Of a stretch of DNA of 22,445 nt, positions 15,073-20,867 are shown piece by piece. Within the stretch, counting starts at the first letter, position 1. The number at the start of each line of letters is the position of its first letter. Below the pieces are notes generated by a model, which saw nothing but the letters and a program-made list of their open reading frames with translations, was not told the DNA's origin and did no database searches. Source of the stretch: an uncultured Hungatella sp. (GTDB taxonomy: Bacteria; Bacillota; Clostridia; Lachnospirales; Lachnospiraceae); assembly GCA_910577935.1 (NCBI GenBank), contig CAJTOT010000048.1:1-22445 (forward strand). The letters are read 5' to 3'. The position numbers were made by a program, and so were the translations under genes.

Positions 15073-15504
15073 ATGGAAACTATGGAATTATTGCTGCGCC
15101 ATGTGGTGGATGCGTCCATCGTCTGTTTCGAGTTTGTAGGTGTCTTTGTCATCATCCTGGCAGGACTGAGAGGCCTCCGCGATTACGCCCAGAAAAATCC
15201 CCAGATCCGTCTGAACCTGGCCACAGGCATGGCCCTGGGGCTGGAGTTCAAGCTGGGAAGCGAGATTCTGCGTACGGTAATCGTCCGGGAGCTCGCGGAG
15301 ATCGCCACCGTGGCCGCCATCATCGTCCTGCGGGCCGCCCTTACCTTTCTGATTCATTGGGAGATCAAGGTCGAGAAGGCAGACGAGGAAGAGCTGGAGC
15401 ACCAGGCTCACGAACTGGAAGAAGAACATCAGGCGCACAAGTCAGGAGCAGACCATCGGGTTCACGAACCGGAGTCAGAGCACCAGCCGGAAAAAGAGAG
15501 GTAA
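15073..15504 (+). CDS. DUF1622-family membrane protein with His/Glu-rich tail
   Basis: 143 aa. Three hydrophobic stretches are seen: about 8-30 (VVDASIVCFEFVGVFVIILAG), a weaker one near 50-58, and about 76-96 (IATVAAIIVLRAALTFLIHW). The conserved ATGMALGLEFKLGSEILRTVI and RELAEIATVAAIIVLR are characteristic of DUF1622, whose function is unknown. After about residue 98 the protein carries a charged, cytosolic-type tail with repeated EHQAH-like units and seven histidines, longer than I expect for the family. AAAGGGG lies before the ATG. It follows potD by 37 bases and precedes the HAD gene by three, so it is probably co-transcribed with both. Confidence 0.88.
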   Translation: METMELLLRHVVDASIVCFEFVGVFVIILAGLRGLRDYAQKNPQIRLNLATGMALGLEFKLGSEILRTVIVRELAEIATVAAIIVLRAALTFLIHWEIKVEKADEEELEHQAHELEEEHQAHKSGADHRVHEPESEHQPEKER

Positions 15505-15507
15505 GTT

Positions 15508-16320
15508 ATGTTCAGGATTATTGCATGTGACCTTGACGAGACGCTGCTTGACTCTAATCGGGCCATCTCCCCGGGAAACCTGGCTGCCATCAGGAAAGCC
15601 CACGACCTGGGTGTAAAATTCGTCCCCGCCACCGGCAGGGGCTATGACTCCGTGGAGCCCACCCTGAAAGACCTTGGGCTGTTCCAGAAAAGGGGGGAGT
15701 ATGTCATCTCCTACAACGGCGGAGCCATCACGGAAAATAAGGACAGCCGCCTGCTGCATTTTCAGGGCATCTCCTTCGACCTGGCACAGGAGCTCTACCG
15801 CCGGGGAAGGAATTATGATGTGTGCATCCATATTTATACCAGGGAAATGATGTACCTCTACAATGCCGAGCCCGATGATTACAGATCCCTGTCCTCCCGC
15901 ATGAACGTGACACAGATTGACGCTGACAATCTGGATTTTCTCAAGGGCGCCGATATCGTAAAGGCCCTCTACATGAACACAAACCACGAGTATCTCCGCG
16001 GCATTGAAGCCGATTACCAGGACCTGGCTCCCATGATGGACATAAGCTACTCCAGCAACCGTTTTATAGAATTCAACCACAGGGGCGTCAACAAAGGGGC
16101 CGGACTCCTGTCCCTGGCCCGTCTGCTGGGCGTTAAGCCGGAGGAGACCATCGCCATCGGCGACAACTTCAACGACCTGTCCATGATCCGCGCCGCCGGC
16201 CTGGGGGTAGGTGTCAGAAATTCCATCGAAGGCATCAAGAAAGACTGTGATTATATCACAGAGGCCACCAACGACGAGAGCGCGGTGGCGGAGGTCATCG
16301 AGAAGTTTATCCTGAAGTAA
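15508..16320 (+). CDS. Cof-type HAD-family hydrolase
   Basis: 270 aa, type IIB HAD phosphatase, usually acting on sugar phosphates or similar small phosphoesters; the substrate is not determined. Motif I is CDLDETLLD (Asp8 nucleophile, Asp10 acid/base). Motif II includes FVPATGRGYDSV. Motif III is the Lys in NHRGVNKGAGLLSLA, and motif IV is IAIGDNFNDLSMIRAAG. The cap lies between motifs II and III. It starts three bases after the DUF1622 stop with AAAGAGAG as ribosome site, so it is coupled to that gene and probably to the pot transcript. Transcription ends at the hairpin 25 bases downstream. Confidence 0.94.
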   Translation: MFRIIACDLDETLLDSNRAISPGNLAAIRKAHDLGVKFVPATGRGYDSVEPTLKDLGLFQKRGEYVISYNGGAITENKDSRLLHFQGISFDLAQELYRRGRNYDVCIHIYTREMMYLYNAEPDDYRSLSSRMNVTQIDADNLDFLKGADIVKALYMNTNHEYLRGIEADYQDLAPMMDISYSSNRFIEFNHRGVNKGAGLLSLARLLGVKPEETIAIGDNFNDLSMIRAAGLGVGVRNSIEGIKKDCDYITEATNDESAVAEVIEKFILK

Positions 16321-16344
16321 ATCAAATGCTCTCCGACAAATCAA

Positions 16345-16382
16345 AAGGGCGGGACGCGTCTCAAGACGCCGATCCCGCCCTT
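16345..16382. terminator. Bidirectional terminator between convergent genes
   Basis: AAGGGCGGGA (16345-16354) pairs perfectly with TCCCGCCCTT (16373-16382), and an inner GCGTC-TCAA-GACGC stem (16356-16369) stacks on it. On the minus strand the stem is followed by TTTTGATTTG, a fair U-tract, so it ends the reductase transcript. On the plus strand the following TTCCTGTTATCTT is weaker but the stem is very stable. It sits between the HAD stop and the reductase stop. Confidence 0.88.
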
Positions 16383-16423
16383 CCTGTTATCTTATCATTC
16401 TAAACACGGATTCCCCGGATTAC

Positions 16424-18469
16424 TTACTTGGTGATCGTCTCGCCTGCCAGCTTGCCGAATACAACGGTATCTACAACCGCGTTTCCGCCCAGACGGTTTC
16501 CGCCGTGGATGCCGCCGGTGATCTCGCCTGCTGCCACCAGACCCTCGATGGGAGCGCCGCTCTCGTCAAGCACCCGGCCTTCTGTGTCGATCTTCACGCC
16601 GCCCATGGTGTGATGCAGACATGCCTGACGTGGAGTTGCCACAAAGGGACCGTTCTCCAGCTTCACGCTGTAAAGTGTACGTCCGAACTCATCCTCGCCG
16701 CTGTCCACGGAAGCGTTGAACGCGTCTACGGTTGCCTTCAGAGTCTCGGCGTCGCAGCCAAGTTTCTCAGCCATCTCGTCTAATGTGTCGGCGATGATGA
16801 TGTAGCCCTGCTCTTCCATCTCCTGGAAGGTAAATCCGTCAGCAGTCAGCGCAGTCTCCACATCTGTGTAGTCGCCGTCAGCAGACTCCAGGAAGTAGAA
16901 CATGGCATCTGGCTGCTGCAGCACCTGAAGACAGATCTCGTCCCGGCGTCCGTCTTCTCTTACGAAACGCTCGCCGTTCTTGTTGATGAAGATCTCCTGG
17001 TCAGTGCCGTTGACACAGCGGGCCGGATACTTGGTCAGGCCGCCATCTTTTACATTGCCCAGATACAGCAGCTGAATCTGCTCCATCTGAGACAGGGCCG
17101 CGCCGATCTCCTGAGCCATGACGATGCCGTCGCCCTGAGAGCAGCTGAACCGGTTGGTCGTGGGAAGCCCGGACAGATCATCCCACTTGCCTGTGGTGTT
17201 GTACTCGTTAACCATCTTGGAGTTGGCCGCAAAACCGCCTGCCGCCAGAACCACGCCCTTGGCGGCGCTGAACTTGTATGTATTGCCGTTCACATCCTCT
17301 GCCTCCACGCCTACGACTCTTCCCGTGTCGTCCTGTACCAGCTTGGTGGCAGTGGTGGAGGTGATCATCTCGATGTTGTCGTCAGCCGCGATGTTCTCAA
17401 CATAGGTGGAAATGAATCCGGTACCCATAGGCTTGGTGGAGGTGTGAGTTCTCTGCCACAGAGATCCCGCGCCCTGGCCGATGGTGTCATTGAACTCCAT
17501 GCCCAGCTCCTGAATCCAGTCATAGCCGTCAATCGCGTTGTTGCACAGAACCTTTACCAGATCCAGCTCGGCCACGTTGTCGCCGCCGTTGTATGTCTGC
17601 AGGGTAAACCATGCCTCTGAGTCAAACAGGGTAGTCTTTCCGTCTGCCTGATGCTGCGCCCACTCTGCGGCAACCGTATCAATCAGCTCCTTGTGAGCGT
17701 CATTTACTGGCTCCACGGCAATGCCTGCCTCCAGAGTCTTCTTCACCGCGTCGCTCATCTCTACCTTGCTCTGCAGTTCTTCGTCAGGGTTGTTATAGAT
17801 AGCGCCGCAGACCAGGGTGTCTCCTCCCACTGCGCCGTTCTTCTCTACCACGATAACCTTCGCGCCGTTCTGAGAAGCAGAGATAGCAGCTGCCAGACCG
17901 GCTCCGCCGCCGCCTACTACCACAACATCGGCGTCCATCTCGATCTCTTTTCCTGCTTCCTTCTCAACCGGTGTCTTCCAGTCGTCAACATTGGCGCCGG
18001 CCTGGGTCAGACAGTCCTCCACCGCAGACTTGACAGCCGCGCTGGTGATGGTGGCTCCTGCCACGGCGTCTACCGCGATAGACTGATTCTCCACAATCGC
18101 AGCCGGGATGGAAATCGTAGGAATGGTTCCTTCCTTCTCACCGTCAATCAAAGGAGAGCCGATGCCTGGAGTCTCCTGGTTGTCTGTCACCTTTACAGAG
18201 ACAATGGAAGTATCGTCAGTCACGACCTCAACCGTCACCTGGCCGTTCATGCCGCTCTTGGACGCGGTGTAAGTTCCCGCCGTCAGGGCTCCGGCCTCCT
18301 CCTCAGCCTCTGTCTCCGCCGCTGTGGTGGTTTCAGCCGCCGTGGTAGTCTCAGCTGCTGTGGTGGTCTCAGGAGCCGCTGTGGTAGCTGTCTCCTGGCT
18401 TCCGCCTGAGCAGGCTGCCATGCTGACTGCCAGCGCGACAGAAGTTAAGCATGCCAATTTTTTCTTCAT
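16424..18469 (-). CDS. Surface FMN/FAD lipoprotein reductase (fumarate/urocanate reductase-like)
   Basis: 681 aa. Order: lipoprotein signal with Cys20 (SMAAC), Thr/Ala/Glu-rich spacer (about 27-58), FMN-binding domain (about 66-158) with AGATITS in which Thr140 is the expected ApbE flavinylation site, then an FAD flavoprotein domain from GGGGAG (186-191). By eye against flavocytochrome c fumarate reductase, the acid-catalyst Arg matches GRRDEIC, the substrate His matches LHHTMGGVKID, and the late Arg matches GGIHGGNRLGGNA. So a small unsaturated carboxylate is probably reduced, with electrons arriving through the covalent FMN outside the membrane. No heme motif (CxxCH) is present, as in UrdA. 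The substrate (fumarate, urocanate, an acrylate or other) cannot be told. GGGAGGAAA precedes the ATG. Monocistronic, with its own promoter and terminator. Confidence 0.92.
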   Translation of the reverse strand: MKKKLACLTSVALAVSMAACSGGSQETATTAAPETTTAAETTTAAETTTAAETEAEEEAGALTAGTYTASKSGMNGQVTVEVVTDDTSIVSVKVTDNQETPGIGSPLIDGEKEGTIPTISIPAAIVENQSIAVDAVAGATITSAAVKSAVEDCLTQAGANVDDWKTPVEKEAGKEIEMDADVVVVGGGGAGLAAAISASQNGAKVIVVEKNGAVGGDTLVCGAIYNNPDEELQSKVEMSDAVKKTLEAGIAVEPVNDAHKELIDTVAAEWAQHQADGKTTLFDSEAWFTLQTYNGGDNVAELDLVKVLCNNAIDGYDWIQELGMEFNDTIGQGAGSLWQRTHTSTKPMGTGFISTYVENIAADDNIEMITSTTATKLVQDDTGRVVGVEAEDVNGNTYKFSAAKGVVLAAGGFAANSKMVNEYNTTGKWDDLSGLPTTNRFSCSQGDGIVMAQEIGAALSQMEQIQLLYLGNVKDGGLTKYPARCVNGTDQEIFINKNGERFVREDGRRDEICLQVLQQPDAMFYFLESADGDYTDVETALTADGFTFQEMEEQGYIIIADTLDEMAEKLGCDAETLKATVDAFNASVDSGEDEFGRTLYSVKLENGPFVATPRQACLHHTMGGVKIDTEGRVLDESGAPIEGLVAAGEITGGIHGGNRLGGNAVVDTVVFGKLAGETITK
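18314..18391 (-). repeat. Tandem coding repeat in the reductase spacer
   Basis: Residues 27-52 of the reductase are near-copies of the five- to six-residue unit ETTTAA, and the DNA repeats accordingly. Such low-complexity Thr-rich spacers lift a lipoprotein catalytic domain through the cell wall and vary in copy number by slippage. This is one coding gene, not a CRISPR or intergenic repeat. Confidence 0.8.
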
Positions 18470-18602
18470 TGTGTTTCCTCCCTAAGATAAATAATTTATC
18501 GGCCCGGCCAGCCTAAAAGCGCCGTCAAAGGCTTTTCGGTATATAGGGCAAGCCGACAGGACGCACCGTATGTCTTTCTACCGCACACACGATACATCCC
18601 AT

Positions 18603-18631
18603 ACTATACCGCTGTGTCACAAAAATGTCAA
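18603..18631 (-). promoter_or_regulatory. Sigma-A promoter of the reductase gene
   Basis: On the minus strand, consensus TTGACA (18631-18626), 17-base spacer, TATAGT (18608-18603). The transcript would have a leader of about 125 bases. A small TGTG-T-CACA palindrome (18613-18621) lies inside the spacer. The leader also holds AAAAGC/GCTTTT (18515-18520 and 18531-18536) and the palindrome GATAAAT-A-ATTTATC (18486-18500) right before the ribosome site. Confidence 0.85.
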
Positions 18632-18927
18632 TATGTTTTATTATAAATATTGATTAATTTTCCTCTGTCAAATTGTCTTATTTTTGTACCATCTGCCAAA
18701 ACTGCGGTCTCTCCTTGAAAAGCATCCGGCCCTGAGCCCATATTCATGACAGATATCGCCCCCGCCTCCTGTAGTCCTATGAGGGATAATAGGACATCAC
18801 TCTTTATGAAGGTATCAGTGCACCAGAAAGAGGAAGGCGCCGTCCCTCCCGGTACAGCCCCTCCCCTCAGGTTTCTCTATAAGATTTTCGGAAAGCCTAT
18901 GGTGAACAGCTCTCACTGACCTAAAAC
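18632..18927. other. Non-coding region between the reductase promoter and the GntR gene
   Basis: About 296 bases with no credible gene on either strand. The only notable structure is a 7-bp inverted repeat, GTCCTAT at 18774-18780 and ATAGGAC at 18789-18795, with an eight-base spacer, which could be a binding site or a weak hairpin. No clear intrinsic terminator was found for the GntR gene. Confidence 0.55.
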
Positions 18928-19635
18928 TTATATATCGAACTTTCCTTCCTCGTCCTCTTCCTCAAAGTAATCCCGGTATTCCACATCGATCTGATGGCGC
19001 ATCCGCTTCATGCTGAAGTACAGATGGTCTTTCAGGGCCTGCTCCATGCCGGCAATGTCCTTTTTCTCCAGGAAACCGATAAGCTCCTCATGTTCGTGAA
19101 TAATCCTGTCAAAATCCGTCTCTGTCACAAAATCCAGCATGCGGAACCGGGTATAGTGAAGCTGCTGCTCCTGGAGAAACTTCCAGAGCCATGTCTTCTT
19201 TGTGGCTTCGAACCAGAATCCGTGGAGCTGGGCATCCAGCCTGTAAAACTGCTCCGGCTTGAAATTCCCCGTCTGCACCAGGGCCTTCTGCTTTCTCAGC
19301 ATATAGTACACATCCTCCATGAGAAGAGGCGTGGCGATCTGGGAAAAATCCCGCATCACCATGGTCTCCACCGCCACCCTCATGTAGATCATCTGTTTGA
19401 TATTGCTCAGACTCAGCAGTGTCACAAAAATCCCCCTGTAGGGAACCGTCACCACAAACCCCTGCTCCTGAAGGAGCCTTAAGGCATCTCTCACCGGGGT
19501 CCTGGACACGGCAAACCGCTCACAGATCTCGTTTTCCTTGATCACCTGTCCAGGTTTGAGCTCCAGATTCAGGATCTCTTCTTTCAGTATCCGGTAGACC
19601 ATCTCTTCCCGGTTTTTGTAAGTCGCCTCTTCCAT
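18928..19635 (-). CDS. GntR-family regulator, FadR/FCD subfamily
   Basis: 235 aa. The N-terminal winged helix (about 8-72) carries LELKPGQVIKENEICERFAV, SRTPVRDALRLLQEQGFV and PYRGIFVT, standard for GntR. The C-terminal all-helical FCD domain shows the metal-site pattern D-x3-H in RLDAQLHGFW, then HEHEELI and DHLYFSM, so a carboxylate ligand held by a metal ion is expected. It ends in a very acidic tail. It follows kduI by 26 bases on the same strand, so it is probably co-transcribed and controls kduI (and itself) through the perfect palindrome at 20524-20544. The likely inducer is a uronate or a uronate breakdown intermediate, by analogy with UxuR/ExuR; this is inferred. Confidence 0.92.
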   Translation of the reverse strand: MEEATYKNREEMVYRILKEEILNLELKPGQVIKENEICERFAVSRTPVRDALRLLQEQGFVVTVPYRGIFVTLLSLSNIKQMIYMRVAVETMVMRDFSQIATPLLMEDVYYMLRKQKALVQTGNFKPEQFYRLDAQLHGFWFEATKKTWLWKFLQEQQLHYTRFRMLDFVTETDFDRIIHEHEELIGFLEKKDIAGMEQALKDHLYFSMKRMRHQIDVEYRDYFEEEDEEGKFDI

Positions 19636-19661
19636 GCTGTCACCTGATATTTATCGCCTGA

Positions 19662-20504
19662 TTATTTTAAATCCACAGTCTCCAGATTGTCCATATCGTC
19701 AAATGCCTGGTTCTCTCCGCCCATAGCCCAGATAAATGTGTAGTTGGAGGTGCCTGCCCCGGAGTGAATGCTCCAGGACGGGCTGATGACCGCCTCCTCG
19801 TTCTTCATGACGATATGCCTTGTCTCGCCAGGCTCGCCCATCATGTGGAACACCACATTGTTCTCCGGCACCTCAAAATACATATAGACCTCCATGCGGC
19901 GCTCGTGGGTATGGCACGGCATGGTATTCCAGATGCTTCCCTCGTCGAGGACGGTCATGCCCATGGACAGCTGGCAGGTCTCCAAAACATCCGGGTGGAT
20001 AAACTGGTTGATGGTTCTCTTGTTGCACAGCTTCTGGTCTCCCAGGTTCCTCTTGGCCGCGTCCTTGATGGAGATGAAAGTAGTCTTGTAGGAAGTGTGA
20101 GCCGGAGCGCTGACCATGTAGAACTTGGCCGGATTTGCCGGGTCATCGCTGGAGAACAGAACCTTCTTCGTGCCCTTGGTGATATACAGGCAGTCCTTGT
20201 AGCCTAAAGAAAATGTCTCCTCATCCGCCTCAATCTTTCCCGGTCCGCCGATATTGAAGATGCCGATCTCCCGGCGCTCCAGAAAATAGTTTGTACCGAA
20301 ATTCTTCCAGCAGTCGATTCCCTTGTCGATAGAAACAGTCTCCGTAGTAGGCATACAGCCCAGAGTCACCATGCGGTCCACGTGAGAGTACACGGCATGA
20401 ACCTGGTTAGGCGCATACAGGTCCTGAATCAAAAATTCATTTCTCAGCTCCTCGGTGGTATAACGCTTTACATCCTTCTGGTTTGCAGAATAACGAACAT
20501 CCAT
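19662..20504 (-). CDS. kduI: 5-dehydro-4-deoxy-D-glucuronate isomerase
   Basis: 280 aa, full length. A zinc cupin enzyme that turns 5-keto-4-deoxyuronate, released from pectin or glycosaminoglycan by lyases, into 2,5-diketo-3-deoxygluconate. The zinc ligands are visible: His198 and His200 in PCHTHERRMEVY, Glu205 in the same motif, and His247 in SWSIHSGAG. The N-terminal MDVRYSANQKDVKRYTTEEL and GIFNIGGPG are family hallmarks. AGGAGG precedes the ATG by about seven bases. No kduD or lyase gene is in the window, so the rest of the pathway is elsewhere. Probably repressed by the following GntR gene. Confidence 0.97.
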   Translation of the reverse strand: MDVRYSANQKDVKRYTTEELRNEFLIQDLYAPNQVHAVYSHVDRMVTLGCMPTTETVSIDKGIDCWKNFGTNYFLERREIGIFNIGGPGKIEADEETFSLGYKDCLYITKGTKKVLFSSDDPANPAKFYMVSAPAHTSYKTTFISIKDAAKRNLGDQKLCNKRTINQFIHPDVLETCQLSMGMTVLDEGSIWNTMPCHTHERRMEVYMYFEVPENNVVFHMMGEPGETRHIVMKNEEAVISPSWSIHSGAGTSNYTFIWAMGGENQAFDDMDNLETVDLK

Positions 20505-20523
20505 CTTTCTTCCTCCTGATTAT

Positions 20524-20544
20524 TTTGTATACTTTGTATACAAA
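20524..20544. promoter_or_regulatory. Perfect palindromic operator ahead of kduI (candidate GntR site)
   Basis: TTTGTATAC (20524-20532) and GTATACAAA (20536-20544) are exact reverse complements around a three-base centre. Size, AT content and the GTATAC core resemble sites of FadR-subfamily regulators. It lies from about six to 26 bases downstream of the predicted transcription start, where a bound repressor would block elongation. Confidence 0.75.
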
Positions 20545-20556
20545 TATTGTATCTGC

Positions 20557-20585
20557 ATTATACCCTCTCCCACTCAAGTCCGCAA
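20557..20585 (-). promoter_or_regulatory. Promoter of the kduI-gntR operon
   Basis: Minus-strand TATAAT (20562-20557) is a perfect -10. The -35 at 17 bases is TTGCGG (20585-20580), keeping only the TTG. A weak -35 beside a perfect -10 and an adjacent operator suits a regulated promoter. Confidence 0.65.
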
Positions 20586-20680
20586 TATGCACTTTTCCCA
20601 AATAAAATATTATTTTTTGGTATATCTGTGCAAAGCAGGACCGAAGAGACCGAAAAAAGATACTCTTTTTTATAATACAA

Positions 20681-20711
20681 AAAAGCCCTGGAAGATTGAC
20701 TCCAGGGCTTT
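20681..20711 (-). terminator. Intrinsic terminator of the tRNA-Arg gene
   Basis: On the minus strand AAAGCCCTGGA (20711-20701) pairs perfectly with TCCAGGGCTTT (20692-20682) around an eight-base loop, and the stem runs into six Ts. It begins five bases after the tRNA 3' end. Confidence 0.93.
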
Positions 20712-20715
20712 CTAA

Positions 20716-20789
20716 CGTGCGCGAGAGGATTCGAACCCCCGACACCTTGGTCCGTAGCCAAGTGCTCTATCCAGCTGAGCTACGCACAC
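20716..20789 (-). tRNA. tRNA-Arg (anticodon ACG)
   Basis: 74 bases. The acceptor arms GTGTGCG and CGCGCAC pair fully (one G-U). TAGCTCAGCTGGATAGAGC forms the D arm. CTTGG-CTACGGA-CCAAG forms the anticodon arm with ACG at its centre, read as inosine-CG for CGU, CGC and CGA. GTTCGAATC marks the T loop. The T stem has two G-U pairs. No CCA is encoded after the discriminator G, so CCA must be added by the nucleotidyltransferase. It has its own promoter and terminator. Confidence 0.97.
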
Positions 20790-20831
20790 GTATGACTTGC
20801 TGCACGACTCATCATCGCTGCAACAGTCATT

Positions 20832-20860
20832 ATTTTACATCATATTCTTTCGTTTGTCAA
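20832..20860 (-). promoter_or_regulatory. Sigma-A promoter of the tRNA-Arg gene
   Basis: Minus-strand TTGACA (20860-20855), 17-base spacer, TAAAAT (20837-20832), then about 40 bases to the tRNA 5' end. The -35 starts only eight bases after the stop of the solute-binding protein gene, with no terminator between them. Confidence 0.85.
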
Positions 20861-20867
20861 CTGTTTT

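Noticed and set aside
15475..16344. 289-codon minus-strand reading frame opposite the HAD gene
   Set aside because: Fully antisense to a gene with all HAD motifs; no ribosome site or family features. It is a codon-bias shadow.
18314..18391. Possible CRISPR-like repeat
   Set aside because: The repeats are contiguous Thr/Ala/Glu codons in frame inside the reductase, with no spacers.
17651..18409. 252-codon plus-strand reading frame opposite the reductase
   Set aside because: Made by the repeat spacer and biased codons on the other strand; Leu/Arg/Ser-rich shadow.
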